Assembly (NCBI RefSeq): GCF_013204885.1 | Contig: NZ_JABMKX010000009.1 | Span: 300,303 to 364,302 of the forward strand | Source: Paenibacillus tritici | Lineage (GTDB): Bacteria > Bacillota > Bacilli > Paenibacillales > Paenibacillaceae | DNA: 64,000 nucleotides | Direction of reading: 5' to 3' | Shown: positions 15,829 through 25,795 of the stretch, in pieces | Layout of the letters: the number at the start of each line of letters is the position of its first letter | Numbering within the stretch: position 1 is the stretch's first letter | Translations under genes and position numbers: made by a program | The notes under the pieces: generated by a model | The model's input: only the letters and a program-made list of their open reading frames with translations | Told to the model about the DNA's origin: nothing | Database searches by the model: none

Positions 15829-16707
15829 TTAAAATTGGATTTTTCCTGTAGCCACCTTAATTAGATATTGGCCATAGCCGGTCTTACTCAGTTTATGTCC
15901 GCATTCCAGCAAATGTTCCTGTGTAATCCAGCCGTTAATATAAGCAATCTCTTCAGGTGCAGAGATTTTAATACCCTGATGATCTTCAATGGTTCTAACG
16001 AAATTGGTGGCGTCAACCAGACTCTGATGTGTTCCGGTATCCAGCCAGGTGAATCCGCGTCCAAGCAGGGCGACATCCAGCTCATCCAGCTTCAGGTAGG
16101 CTTCATTGATCGAGGTGATCTCCAGCTCGCCACGGTGAGAAGGCTTAACTTCCTTAGCGATAGAAACCACACGGTTATCATAAAAGTACAGACCTGTAAC
16201 CGCATAATTGGATTTTGGATGCTCCGGTTTCTCTTCAATGCTGAGGACCTTGCCGTCTCCATCGAATTCCACCACACCAAAACGTTCAGGATCGGGCACA
16301 TGGTAACCGAACACGGTTGCTCCATTTGTTTTCCCCGCGGCTTTTTTCAGGATGTTGGTCATGCCGTTTCCGTAGTATATATTATCTCCGAGAATCATAG
16401 CCACAGAGTCTTCACCGATGAATGATTCGCCCAAAATAAATGCCTGTGCCAACCCGTCCGGACTTGGCTGGACAATGTACTGCAGCGAGATGCCGAACTG
16501 GGAGCCGTCACCGAGTAAATTCTCGAAACGGGGTGTATCCTCAGCGGTAGAAATTATAAGAATCTCTTTGATGCCTGCCAGCATCAGTGTAGACAGAGGA
16601 TAATAAATCATGGGTTTATCATAGACCGGCAGTAATTGTTTACTGGTCACCATTGTGAGGGGGTACAGACGGGTGCCGCTTCCTCCCGCAAGAATAATGC
16701 CTTTCAT
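15829..16707 (-). CDS. rfbA: Glucose-1-phosphate thymidylyltransferase
   Basis: 292 residues, usual length. It makes dTDP-glucose from dTTP and glucose-1-phosphate, the entry step for dTDP-rhamnose and for the dTDP-amino sugar predicted below. The nucleotide-binding loop LAGGSGTRLYPLT is at residues 6-18 and SKQLLPVYDKPMIYYP follows. The ATG has AAAGGAGAG upstream. First gene of rfbA-rfbC. Confidence 0.96.
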   Translation of the reverse strand: MKGIILAGGSGTRLYPLTMVTSKQLLPVYDKPMIYYPLSTLMLAGIKEILIISTAEDTPRFENLLGDGSQFGISLQYIVQPSPDGLAQAFILGESFIGEDSVAMILGDNIYYGNGMTNILKKAAGKTNGATVFGYHVPDPERFGVVEFDGDGKVLSIEEKPEHPKSNYAVTGLYFYDNRVVSIAKEVKPSHRGELEITSINEAYLKLDELDVALLGRGFTWLDTGTHQSLVDATNFVRTIEDHQGIKISAPEEIAYINGWITQEHLLECGHKLSKTGYGQYLIKVATGKIQF

Positions 16708-16788
16708 AAATGTTTCAACTCTCCTTTTGCCACATATAAATTTTGGGAACCGTGAGATCTTTTGCGTTATTTATGCTTATCCATTCAT

Positions 16789-16818
16789 ATTTTACGCTGG
16801 TTGTTCTTGGTTTGTCTA
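16789..16818 (-). promoter_or_regulatory. Candidate promoter of rfbA-rfbC
   Basis: Minus strand TAGACA (16818-16813), 18-base spacer, TAAAAT (16794-16789), about 80 bases before the rfbA ATG. Confidence 0.45.
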
Positions 16819-16975
16819 TTAAAGCAAGAAGACAGGCTTGCATTATGATGGCTCAGAGATGATTAGAAAATCCAAGTGTTTCTATTTTACTGGCAGAGAA
16901 CTGTGATATTTGATACAATTAATAAGTTAAAAAGCTGTAAATGACCCGCCGATCAGGCGGTTTGGGAGGATATAA

Positions 16976-19528
16976 ATGAAAGAGCAAGAAATACGCAGAG
17001 AAGATGTGGAGCTACTCGCTCCGGCGGGAGACTGGGACTGCATGCGTGCAGCGGTGGCGAACGGGGCGGATGCTGTCTTTTTTGGCGTAGAGAAATTCAA
17101 TGCACGGGCCAGAGCGAACAACTTCCGTATGGACGAGCTGCCGGAGATTATGGCGTTTCTGCACAGCTATGGAGTGAAGGGGTTCCTGACCTTTAATATA
17201 CTGGTGTTCGAGAATGAGCTGCCGGATGCCAAGGAACTGATTGATGCCTGCGTGGACGCCGGTGTGGATGCCGTAATCGTGCAGGACTTGGGACTGGTGA
17301 AGATGATCCGTGAGATCTCTCCGGACTTCCCGATTCATGGTTCTACACAGATGACGATTACCTCGCCGGAAGCGGTGGAATTCACGAAGCCGTGGGGGCT
17401 GGAACGTGTAGTACTCGGCCGTGAAAATAATCTGAAGCAAATCCGCACGATTGGCGAACAAGCCCGCCTGCCGATGGAGGTCTTCGTGCATGGTGCGCTC
17501 TGTGTATCTTACTCGGGTCAGTGTCTAACCTCTGAAATGTGGGGCGGACGCTCGGCGAACCGCGGGGAATGCGCCCAGGCTTGCCGTCTGCCGTATGATC
17601 TGATGGTAGACGGGGAAGTGAAGCCGATGGGCGATGTGACTTACCTGCTGTCTCCGAAGGATCTTGCCGCCATTGATCTGATGCCTGAACTGATTGAAGC
17701 GGGAGTGACCTCGTTCAAAATCGAAGGCCGGCTCAAAACCCCGGAGTACGTTGCCAATGTGGTTAGTAAGTACCGTAAGGCGATTGATAAGTATTTTGAC
17801 GGCAACTGGGTGCCGACTTCGAAGGAGGACATGCGTGAGCTGCAGCAGAGCTTCTCGCGGGGCTTCACTCATGGTTTCCTGGATGGCACCAATAATAAGA
17901 AGTTAGTCGATGGCACCTTCCCGAAAAGCCGTGGGGTATTCATGGGCACGGTTGAGCAAATCCTGCGGGATGGTGTGGTCTGCCGGATTCATGCTCCGCT
18001 TAAGCGCGGGGATGGAATTGTGTTCGATGCCGGAGATCCGACGAAGAAGGAAGAAGGCGGCCGTGTCTACGATCTGCGCCGCAAGGGCGTCAAGCTGGAA
18101 GGTGAAGCCGGGGAAGGCTGGATTATCGACATCGTGCCTGGCCGTAATGACGTCGATCTGCGCCGCCTGCATGTGGGCGACCGTATCTGGAAGACGAATG
18201 ATCCGGCGCTCGACAAGGCGCTGCGCCAGTCGTTCGAGACCGAGAAGCCGTACCGGGTATTCCCGGTTCATGTGAGAGTGCAGGGCTGCGTAGGCGAGAA
18301 GCTGACGACCTGGTGGACGGACGTTCAGAAGAACGTTACCGTCCGTGTGGATTCGGAGCTGGCGCTGGAGACCGCGCAGAAGCGTCCGATGGATACCGCG
18401 CTGCTGGAAGAACAATTCGGCCGCCTGGGCGGAACCCTGTTCCAGCTTGAAGCGCTGGAGTCGCATCTGCAAGGGGACGTGATCGTGCCCATGCGCGAGC
18501 TGAACAGCATCCGCCGCCAGGCGGTTGAGCTGCTTGCGGGCGAGCGCCCGAAGCCTCCCGTGTATGTGAAACGGGAGGTCGAGGTTTACGGCGGTGCTAC
18601 CCGCAGGGGCGCCGCGGAGAGCGCCATCGCTGCAGGAGATGGCGCGGTCGGGCTCAGCGGTGAAGCGGAGCTCACCGCGCTGTGCCGCAGCCTGCCGCAG
18701 GTGCAGGCTGCGCTCGAAGCCGGCGTAACCAGTATTTACGCCGATTTCGAGTTCATCAAGCAGTTCCCGGCGGCAGTAGACGCTGTGCGGGCGGCAGGAG
18801 CCAGCATCACGCTGGCGACACCGCGCATCCATATGCCGAACGAGAACGGCTACCATGCCAACATCCTGCGGCTTAAGCCGGATGCTGTGCTGGTCCGCAA
18901 CACCGGTGCGCTGTATTATTACCTGCGCCACCGGATGGAGCACCCGGATGCTGTGCATCCCCGGCTGATTGGCGATTTCTCGCTGAATATCGCCAATCAC
19001 AAAGCGGTAGATCTGTTCCTGGATGCCGGCTGCGACAAAGTCACACCGTCGTATGACCTGAACATTCAGCAGATGGTCGATCTGCTGGGGCACAGCGACA
19101 CCTCCCGTATGGAGATTGTCATCCACCAGCATCTGCCGATGTTCCATACGGAACACTGTGTCTACTGTACCTTCATGAGTGAAGGCACTGACTACACTAA
19201 CTGTGGCCGTCCATGCGAGGAGCAGCGTGCTTCACTACAGGACCGGATCGGCATGTCCCATCCCGTTCGTGTAGACGAAGGCTGCCGCAATACCGTCTAT
19301 AACGCTGTCGAGCAGTCCGGTGCAGAATACCTGAATCACTTCCGTGAGCTTGGAGTATCTTCTTACCGCGTAGAGTTCCTGGAGGAGACACCCGAGCAGG
19401 TAGCAGAGGTCATTAGCCTCTACAGCCGCGCTTTACGTGGTGAAATTTCCGGTACGCAGGTATGGAAAAGCCTGAAGGCTACCAACCAGCTTGGGGTTAC
19501 ACGCGGGCAGTTGGTTAATGCGAAGTAA
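16976..19528 (+). CDS. U32-family protein (peptidase U32/RlhA-like, long form)
   Basis: 850 residues. The N-terminal 300 residues are the U32 domain (VELLAPAGDWDCMRAAVANG, FGVEKFNARARANNF), with four cysteines C176, C183, C199 and C203 in the GALCVSYSGQC...GECAQACR pattern that coordinates an iron-sulfur cluster in RlhA-like proteins. A DUF3656-like middle follows. The C-terminal part has a second TIM-barrel-like half with HCVYCTFM and NCGRPC cysteines. E. coli RlhA hydroxylates C2501 of 23S rRNA and is shorter, about 650 residues, so the exact substrate here is not certain. GGGAGGA precedes the ATG. Single gene, unrelated in function to the flanking sugar genes. Confidence 0.88.
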   Translation: MKEQEIRREDVELLAPAGDWDCMRAAVANGADAVFFGVEKFNARARANNFRMDELPEIMAFLHSYGVKGFLTFNILVFENELPDAKELIDACVDAGVDAVIVQDLGLVKMIREISPDFPIHGSTQMTITSPEAVEFTKPWGLERVVLGRENNLKQIRTIGEQARLPMEVFVHGALCVSYSGQCLTSEMWGGRSANRGECAQACRLPYDLMVDGEVKPMGDVTYLLSPKDLAAIDLMPELIEAGVTSFKIEGRLKTPEYVANVVSKYRKAIDKYFDGNWVPTSKEDMRELQQSFSRGFTHGFLDGTNNKKLVDGTFPKSRGVFMGTVEQILRDGVVCRIHAPLKRGDGIVFDAGDPTKKEEGGRVYDLRRKGVKLEGEAGEGWIIDIVPGRNDVDLRRLHVGDRIWKTNDPALDKALRQSFETEKPYRVFPVHVRVQGCVGEKLTTWWTDVQKNVTVRVDSELALETAQKRPMDTALLEEQFGRLGGTLFQLEALESHLQGDVIVPMRELNSIRRQAVELLAGERPKPPVYVKREVEVYGGATRRGAAESAIAAGDGAVGLSGEAELTALCRSLPQVQAALEAGVTSIYADFEFIKQFPAAVDAVRAAGASITLATPRIHMPNENGYHANILRLKPDAVLVRNTGALYYYLRHRMEHPDAVHPRLIGDFSLNIANHKAVDLFLDAGCDKVTPSYDLNIQQMVDLLGHSDTSRMEIVIHQHLPMFHTEHCVYCTFMSEGTDYTNCGRPCEEQRASLQDRIGMSHPVRVDEGCRNTVYNAVEQSGAEYLNHFRELGVSSYRVEFLEETPEQVAEVISLYSRALRGEISGTQVWKSLKATNQLGVTRGQLVNAK

Positions 19529-19606
19529 GTGTATAAGACCCATTCCCCTGAGGGTGGACTTGTTTTCGCACGTTTCATGCACTCAATCAGCTAAGGCCAT
19601 AATAAC

Positions 19607-19668
19607 AGGCCCGGCAGAAACCGGGGCCATCCAACCAGATGGCTCCCGATTCTTCCGGGCTTGTTTTT
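19607..19668 (+). terminator. Terminator after the U32 gene
   Basis: Long hairpin with GGCCCGGCAGAA / TTCTTCCGGGCTT and CCGGGGCCATC / GATGGCTCCCG arms, followed by GTTTTTG. Confidence 0.75.
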
Positions 19669-19715
19669 GTATCCCTAACTATATCCCGCCAATTCTTTTT
19701 TCCACCAGTTCTCCC

Positions 19716-20535
19716 TTAGAGCGGCAACAGCTCCGGCCAGATGTTCAAAGCTTTACCACAGGCCGGACAGGACACAAGACCGCAGAGATAGGGCAGTTGC
19801 TCCATCAGCTGACCGTTCTTGATGGCATGAGCTGCTTGCCATAGGCGTGCTAACGGGCTGTCTTCCGGCCTGACGCTGCCAAGCGCGGAAGGCGTAACGC
19901 CTTGACCATTCTCCTTGCCGTTGAATACCGGGTCGTCAGAATAGGCGGTCATCCCGGGGCTGTTCTCATTCGGCCAAATATACATTTCCTCATAACAGCT
20001 CGGGCATCCGACCATATACTCGTCGCCTTCCGAATAGGTAAGTAATATACCTGCAACTGCCCGATCTCCCCGGTAAGCAGCATTTGCGGCGAGGATGTAT
20101 CGCTTCTCCTGGTCATCCTTTTGAGCCGCTTCTGCAGAGCGGAAGATTTCTTCTGATAGCTTGCCCAGATGTTCAACAGCGATGAGGTAGGCTGTATAAA
20201 TCTCCCGTACAAGTTCCTCAGCAAGCGGCGGGTTCTGGTGTGCAAATTCAGCAGGAAGCGGTCTGCTGATTTGCCACGAAGATTCCGCAAGTCACGTAGA
20301 TATCCAATTTTACTTCGGGATCATTCGACTGCCTGGCGAGCTCCGACAAATATGGCAGCGCGGTGTAGGTGCTACTGTAGATTGTGTCTTGATGGTACAG
20401 ATGCTCCCAGTAGAGCTCATCTTTAATCTCTGCGGTATAGTCTTTCTGCGACTGTTGCAACAAGCCAGGGACCGCTTCAGCCGAACCAAAAGGGCCGTGA
20501 AGCTGTTGCCATATCGGACTGGATAGGTCTAACAT
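19716..20535 (-). pseudogene. Frameshifted gene of unknown function with C-terminal CPxC pair
   Basis: A coding stretch of about 270 codons broken by one frameshift near 20235-20250. The 5' part (from the ATG at 20535, after GAGGAGGATAG) encodes MLDLSSPIWQQLHGPFGSAE and continues to DIYVTCGIFVANQQTA, then stops. In the +1 frame the sequence goes on as LPAEFAHQNPPLAEELVREI and reaches the 3' part with GCPSCYEEMYIWP and VSCPACGKALNIWP, a zinc-ribbon-like pair of CxxC motifs. The N-terminal pattern (W-x2-L-x-G-P-x-G-S-A, later W-x2-L-Y-H-Q) recalls helical repeat proteins near toxin-immunity loci, but I do not recognise the family. A sequencing error would give the same picture. Confidence 0.7.
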
Positions 20536-20674
20536 GGCTATCCTCCTCTACAAAGTACTTGTTATAGTGCTGTTATATCAACATCCAATGAGACCGTCAA
20601 CGTCAGGTGTTCACCCAGAGCGCTCCGTCCCTGTTTGTCCCTGCCTCAGTATACTGCCCAAAATCAGCAGGAAC

Positions 20675-20683
20675 TGTTATAAT
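20675..20683 (+). promoter_or_regulatory. Extended -10 promoter of galU
   Basis: TGTTATAAT gives an extended -10 (TG at 20675, TATAAT at 20678-20683), 37 bases before the galU ATG; the -35 (TGCCCA at 20655) is weak. Confidence 0.55.
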
Positions 20684-20719
20684 TGAGATTATGAGTATAT
20701 CTGTTAAAGGAGCCATGAG

Positions 20720-21607
20720 ATGAAGATCCGTAAAGCGATTATTCCTGCTGCCGGTCTGGGAACCCGCTTCCTGCCTGCGACCAAAGCGATGCCCAAAGAA
20801 ATGCTGCCCATCGTAGACAAACCCACGATTCAATATATTGTTGAGGAGGCGGTTGCTTCCGGGATTGAAGATATTATTATTGTGACAGGTAAAGGCAAGC
20901 GAGCAATCGAAGACCATTTCGATAATTCATTCGAACTGGAATTCAATCTGGCAGAGAAGCAGAAGTGGGAGCTGCTGGAATCGGTGCGCAAATCCTCCGA
21001 GATGGCTGACATTCACTACATCCGTCAAAAAGAACCGCGCGGTCTCGGACATGCCATCTGGTGCGCCCGGAAATTTATCGGTAACGAGCCATTTGCAGTC
21101 TTGCTAGGAGACGATATTGTGGAGTCGAACAAGCCTTGCCTGAAGCAGATGATCGAAGTATACGATCAATATAGATCCTCCATTGTGGGTGTCCAGCAGG
21201 TGCCTTGGGAAGAGGTTTCCCGTTACGGGGTAGTGGACGGATCTGAACTAGCGGAACGTGTATATAAAGCCAACCGCCTTGTAGAAAAGCCGAAGCGTGA
21301 GGATGCTCCATCCAACCTGGCGATTCTGGGACGTTATATCCTGACTCCACGTATCTTCGATATGTTGGGTGAACAGCAGGTAGGTGTAGGCGGAGAGATT
21401 CAGCTTACAGATGCGATTTCCCGTTTAAGTGAAGTAGAGCGGATTATTGCTTATGATTTCGAAGGCAGAAGGCATGACGTCGGCGAGAAGATGGGTTTTA
21501 TCCAGACCAGCATTCACTACGCACTTCAGCATGAGGAGCTTAAGGAAGGGCTGTTAGAGTATCTGAAGGAAGTTATTGAGCAGGAAGAACGGCTGTTCAC
21601 CAAATAG
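20720..21607 (+). CDS. galU: UTP-glucose-1-phosphate uridylyltransferase
   Basis: 295 residues. It makes UDP-glucose, the donor for many glycans and glycolipids and for glucosyl transferases of this locus. The signature GLGTRFLPATKAMPKEM is at residues 12-28, VDKPTIQYIVEEA near 33-45, and LVEKPKREDAPSNLAILGRY near 192-211. AAAGGAG precedes the ATG. It is monocistronic with its own promoter and a shared bidirectional terminator. Confidence 0.96.
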   Translation: MKIRKAIIPAAGLGTRFLPATKAMPKEMLPIVDKPTIQYIVEEAVASGIEDIIIVTGKGKRAIEDHFDNSFELEFNLAEKQKWELLESVRKSSEMADIHYIRQKEPRGLGHAIWCARKFIGNEPFAVLLGDDIVESNKPCLKQMIEVYDQYRSSIVGVQQVPWEEVSRYGVVDGSELAERVYKANRLVEKPKREDAPSNLAILGRYILTPRIFDMLGEQQVGVGGEIQLTDAISRLSEVERIIAYDFEGRRHDVGEKMGFIQTSIHYALQHEELKEGLLEYLKEVIEQEERLFTK

Positions 21608-21611
21608 TATT

Positions 21612-21654
21612 AAAAAAGCGAACTACTGTACTCAGACAGTAGCTCGCTTTTTTT
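21612..21654. terminator. Bidirectional terminator between galU and the Wzy_C-type gene
   Basis: AAAAAAGCGA-A-CTACTGT / ACAGTAG-CT-CGCTTTTTTT, with T tracts on both strands. Confidence 0.88.
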
Positions 21655-21655
21655 G

Positions 21656-24424
21656 TTATTGAAGGTTCTTAAAGCTAGTGCTAACAATTTCATTCACCCG
21701 ATCAGCTTCGGCAGGATCTGCTGCAATCAGTTTTCCGTAGACCACCTGATCTTGGTCGCTTCCTGATTTTGCAAGTGCTGCTAAGTACCAACGTGCAATC
21801 TCACGGTTAGTTGGATCACTGTAATCCTCACTCAATCCAGACTTTAAGGTGGATATGGCCGTCTGTAGTGCTGGAGGCTGCTCTTGTGCAGACATAACTT
21901 GAATTTTTCCAGCATTGAGCGTAATAGCAGGTGGAATATTTTTCGCATGAAGATCTGTGTATATTTGTCTGTAGGCTATCTGTCCGATCTCCAAATGTAG
22001 TGTCTTATCGGCATCGTTCTTCTGAGTGTACGCCTGTTGAGCCAGGTCGTATGTGCGCGTAATTAGCAGGCTATACCAGTTTGTATCCCAGAGACTTGCG
22101 CTATTAATGACATCAGAATACTGATCATTGAAGCCCATTTTCAAGGCAGCGGCTGCAGCCTCATCATCGCCTGCTAGTAACTGGAGTCTGCCAGCGTTCA
22201 ATGCCATCGTAGGTGTAACCGAGAACGGACGGCCCTGCAACTGCTCAGGCGGCAATGTTTTCAAATGCTCTATGCCATCCAAAACATGCTTGTACGCATC
22301 CAGTCCAGCGGCGAGGTATTCCTGTTTCTTGGCCTCATCCTTCTGCTCATTAGCTGCCGCAGCAAGCGTCTGAGCACGGTTAATCAATGACTCATACCAT
22401 GTAATATCCCAGTTGAACTTGTAGGCATTGTCACTATATACTGCCAATGCCATATCAGGCTGGCCCTTTAGATCGTAATAGCTGGCCAATTGAGCCAACA
22501 GATTTTTGTTGTAAGGCTCATCTTTCAAAGCGCGAGTCAATACATTGGACGCTTCAGCCAGATATTGTTCGTCTTGGGTTTGCTTGAATACCTGCATGTC
22601 AAGAGTAGATAGGTATAATGCTGCTTCCGGATGGTATGGACGGGCATCTAATGCTTTAACCAGAGGTGTCTTGATCTCCTCGTAGGAAGTACTAACCGAA
22701 ACTAAATTTTTGCCTTTCAGCGCCGCATTGCTGGACCCAATATAACTGATCGACAGGAACAGCAGAAATACCGTCCCGATGGTCAGGACAGCCATGTAAC
22801 CCATCCGAATCCCTGTTTTGTTCCAGCTCTGGCGGAACGGTTTGTTATCCATTACAGCGCCCATACCAGCCAAACCGATGAAGACCAGAATACCCATGAA
22901 TGCGTAACTCATATTAAAGTCCAGCAGACTGTGTACAAGGATAGACAGCGCAATAATGTAGAAGAAGAATCCGTTATTGAACTCATCTTTGTCACGTTTC
23001 AGGTAGGCACGAATGTATTTGTAGAAAATATATCCGATAAAGCCCATAAAAACAATGAACCCGACAATCCCGACTTCGATCAAATACTGTAGGAAGAAGT
23101 TATGAACCTGACGGCTTATATAAGGGTTGTTCTGGTACTCTTCATATAAGGAAGCCCAACCGCCGCCGCCTGATCCGAGAATCGGATAATCCTTCACAAC
23201 CTTCATGGCATCTTTGTAGAAAGTGAACCGTTCGAGTACACTATGCTGTTTAAAGTTAATGTTCTCCAGCCGTGTCTCGATATTATCCGGTAAAACACTT
23301 TTCAAGCCTGTTCCGATAAGCAGGAAAGCAACGATAGCCACAGCTACGACTGAGCCGAGCGGAATCCACATTCCGGTGAATTTGCGGGATTCTGAGCTCC
23401 CCAGCTTCCCATACAGCCATGGTGCAATATAACGTTGAATCAACCATCCTAGTACGGCAACAACTGCCGAGGCGCCAATCAGATAGGCCCAGGCCTTAAG
23501 TGCAGCTGATGAGGTATAAGCCGTATTTAACTCTGTGCCAAGTGTAGTTAGCGGGTTGGTAACCAGCAGAGCCGCAAGGCCGGATATCGCCAGATGAATA
23601 ATCCAGAGAATCTGCTGTGCAGGCTTCAAGAACAGCAGGAGCAGGATGAACACTACCGGCAGCATAACAAGTCCCCCACGGGACAAGGTCAGCAGCAGAG
23701 ATACAATAATCGGAACCAGCATGAAGCTGTGGGTCAGCATGCCGTACCACTTTTTGGAGCGGACCAAGGCATACACCGCCACGAACAGGAAGGCCATGAG
23801 GAAGGCGGCATAAGTATTGGCATACTGGAAAATAGAGGTCAGACGCAGCCCGTTAGAGTCCGTCATGACAGCATCCAAATATTTATCACCACGCACCGTA
23901 TTCGAGAACCAGCCTACCAGCCCACCCGCGAATTTCCAACTGCCAAGCCAGTTTAACAGACCGAAACCGACGATGAAATAAGCAATCGCCAGAATAGCAT
24001 TTTGAATGACAACATTTAGTTGCTTTTGCTGGAGCAAATATAACGCTATAATGAATATTGCGACATACATGCTCTGAACAAACAGCAGGTTCATCGCCAT
24101 ATAATGCGAAGCAGCGCCAATAAGCGACAACGCGTAGGTTGCAGGCAACAGCAGCGAGGTCACAGCCAGCGCATCACGCTGTCCCTCTAGCCTGAACTTG
24201 GTGAAGTATAGGCCTATCCACAACAGCAACAACAGGCTGCTAAGCAGCGAGGACATATAAATTGGCTTCTCAAAGTCAATCTGCTGCCCATTAAATAATC
24301 CCACTTGAAACGGGGTCCAGACTAAAAAAACAATGAACCCAATCACCAAAGCCCATATGTAACTGGATATCTTTTCAACATTTCTCGACTGAACCGCATT
24401 TTTACCGTATACTGGTTTCGACAC
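21656..24424 (-). CDS. O-antigen ligase/polymerase-type membrane protein with TPR domain (WsaB/WsfB-like)
   Basis: 922 residues. The first two thirds hold about 12 membrane helices. A Wzy_C-type core lies in the middle: LLLTLSRGGLVMLP near 240-255, then the large loop YPILGSGGGGWASLYEEYQN and a conserved His in SRQVHNFFLQYLIEVGI near 435. Residues from about 590 on are TPR-like helical repeats (AEASNVLTRALKDEPYN, LLAQLASYYDLKGQPDMALA). This layout matches the oligosaccharyltransferases WsaB/WsfB, which move finished glycans from polyprenyl carrier to S-layer protein; O-antigen ligase or polymerase roles cannot be excluded. Codon use is closer to the host than the A+T-rich genes that follow. 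AAAGGAGC precedes the ATG. Confidence 0.82.
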   Translation of the reverse strand: MSKPVYGKNAVQSRNVEKISSYIWALVIGFIVFLVWTPFQVGLFNGQQIDFEKPIYMSSLLSSLLLLLWIGLYFTKFRLEGQRDALAVTSLLLPATYALSLIGAASHYMAMNLLFVQSMYVAIFIIALYLLQQKQLNVVIQNAILAIAYFIVGFGLLNWLGSWKFAGGLVGWFSNTVRGDKYLDAVMTDSNGLRLTSIFQYANTYAAFLMAFLFVAVYALVRSKKWYGMLTHSFMLVPIIVSLLLTLSRGGLVMLPVVFILLLLFLKPAQQILWIIHLAISGLAALLVTNPLTTLGTELNTAYTSSAALKAWAYLIGASAVVAVLGWLIQRYIAPWLYGKLGSSESRKFTGMWIPLGSVVAVAIVAFLLIGTGLKSVLPDNIETRLENINFKQHSVLERFTFYKDAMKVVKDYPILGSGGGGWASLYEEYQNNPYISRQVHNFFLQYLIEVGIVGFIVFMGFIGYIFYKYIRAYLKRDKDEFNNGFFFYIIALSILVHSLLDFNMSYAFMGILVFIGLAGMGAVMDNKPFRQSWNKTGIRMGYMAVLTIGTVFLLFLSISYIGSSNAALKGKNLVSVSTSYEEIKTPLVKALDARPYHPEAALYLSTLDMQVFKQTQDEQYLAEASNVLTRALKDEPYNKNLLAQLASYYDLKGQPDMALAVYSDNAYKFNWDITWYESLINRAQTLAAAANEQKDEAKKQEYLAAGLDAYKHVLDGIEHLKTLPPEQLQGRPFSVTPTMALNAGRLQLLAGDDEAAAAALKMGFNDQYSDVINSASLWDTNWYSLLITRTYDLAQQAYTQKNDADKTLHLEIGQIAYRQIYTDLHAKNIPPAITLNAGKIQVMSAQEQPPALQTAISTLKSGLSEDYSDPTNREIARWYLAALAKSGSDQDQVVYGKLIAADPAEADRVNEIVSTSFKNLQ

Positions 24425-24718
24425 GTTATGAGCTCCTTTTTCTTTAGGTACTTGGATATTTTAACATATCCATAATTATCAGACCACCTGTTAAGCGTCG
24501 ATAGTAGCTTCGAATTTTAATATACGATACGGACTTACTTGATAATTTGTGTTACTCGCGTATTGCAAAATGAATATTGACTTCTTAATTGATGTATTAC
24601 TTACAGGTTATCTCACCCAATGCTATTGTACTCTAGATTGTGTGGTGCAAATCGGTCTGCAGACATAAAGCCGGACTAATGCTTTAAGCTTAGCTAACTA
24701 AAACTTAAATATAAACTC
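24425..24718. other. A+T-rich gene-free gap marking the start of the low-G+C segment
   Basis: No open frame with a ribosome binding site. From here to 41.7 kb base composition drops sharply. The promoter for the Wzy_C-type gene should lie in the first 150 bases, but none is clear. Confidence 0.4.
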
Positions 24719-24770
24719 TAAAAAAGAGATGTGGAAGCTGCGTGGTGATTTGCTGCTCCTGCATCTCTTA
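24719..24770 (-). terminator. Terminator of the ABC exporter/glycosyltransferase operon
   Basis: Minus strand AAGAGATG-CA-GGAGCAGC ... GCAGCTTCC-AC-ATCTCTT followed by TTTTTAG, placed 40 bases after the last gene of the minus-strand run. Confidence 0.75.
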
Positions 24771-24808
24771 AAGATGTTTATGGGGACACTGTTGTCTCAC
24801 TATCGTTA

Positions 24809-25780
24809 TTATTCAATAATATATTTAAACAAGGACTCCCGAAGTTCTGTATTATCTAAAATTTCTAACTCTGGATTCTCCTCTCCGCGCTTCTTACCCG
24901 CTTCAAAATATGAACGTAAAATCCAAAGTAACTTATCATTTCCTTGTAAATTAATTGATTCACTGAGTTCTTCTAATTCCAGTATAGAATTCCCTTTGAA
25001 GATATGAGTAGATTCAAAACGGTGAAGATTAGCTGCATAAATCCAGCATATTTCAAAAAGCATATGTTTTCTATTAGAGCTAATTGTATTGTTCCCATGG
25101 ATGCGATAGCCCATTAAGGCTTTCTCAATAAGAGCGCATTTCCCATATTCTGCAGCTCTAAGTGCGAAATCCCAGTCATGTGCAAAACGTAGATTTCTCA
25201 TTCCGCCAATCGCGTTATAAAGCTCCCTGGTAAATACCATATTACTTGTTGTAGAAATGAAATTAGACATAAGTAGATTTTTTACAAAATTATTGTCTTT
25301 AGCAAAAGATTTTGCTTTATTTGGGACACTCCAAGGTTCCATGTTTTTCCAACCTTTTTTTGTACCTTGATGTTTCCCTGTTTCATTTATAACTTTGATA
25401 TACGTGCTTACTAAGTGGGTATTAGAATTTTGAAGAAGATAAGCAATACATTGTTTTAGTCGATCTTTCTCATACACATCATCTGAATTTAGAATTGTTA
25501 AAAATTCTCCTGTGGCGAGGTCAAGTCCACGATTAATAGTATTATGCGCGCCTCTATTCTCTTGTGAAATCACTTTTAAACGTTCATCGTTAAAGTTTTG
25601 AGCGATATTAAAGGAATTGTCGTGGGAGCCATCGTCAATAATAATTAATTCTAAGTTTTTATAAGTCTGATTCAAGACACTTTGAATAGCTTCTTTTATA
25701 AATTTCTCATGGTTATAAAGAGGAATGACTACTGAAATTTTTAATTCCTCACTAATACTTGATTTTTTTTTGAAGAACAT
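24809..25780 (-). CDS. Family 2 glycosyltransferase
   Basis: 323 residues with a GT-A fold: SVVIPLYNHEKFIKEAIQSV near 16-35, IIDDGSHDNS near 48, and the DXD-like NSDDVYEKDR near 98. HDWDFALRA near 202 is the usual acceptor/base region of bacterial polysaccharide GT2 enzymes. No membrane helix; acts at the cytoplasmic face. The sugar it transfers cannot be read from the sequence. Last gene of the minus-strand run, 15 bases behind wzt; strongly A+T-rich like its neighbours. Confidence 0.88.
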   Translation of the reverse strand: MFFKKKSSISEELKISVVIPLYNHEKFIKEAIQSVLNQTYKNLELIIIDDGSHDNSFNIAQNFNDERLKVISQENRGAHNTINRGLDLATGEFLTILNSDDVYEKDRLKQCIAYLLQNSNTHLVSTYIKVINETGKHQGTKKGWKNMEPWSVPNKAKSFAKDNNFVKNLLMSNFISTTSNMVFTRELYNAIGGMRNLRFAHDWDFALRAAEYGKCALIEKALMGYRIHGNNTISSNRKHMLFEICWIYAANLHRFESTHIFKGNSILELEELSESINLQGNDKLLWILRSYFEAGKKRGEENPELEILDNTELRESLFKYIIE

Positions 25781-25795
25781 AAAAAATTCCCCCAG

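Noticed and set aside
19716..20535. Programmed +1 frameshift
   Set aside because: No shift-prone codon next to a stop as in prfB and no stimulatory site seen; mutation or sequencing error is simpler.
21656..24424. Wzy polymerase of a Wzx/Wzy pathway
   Set aside because: No Wzx flippase or chain-length regulator in the window, while a complete Wzm/Wzt exporter and a TPR tail favour an oligosaccharyltransferase; not fully excluded.
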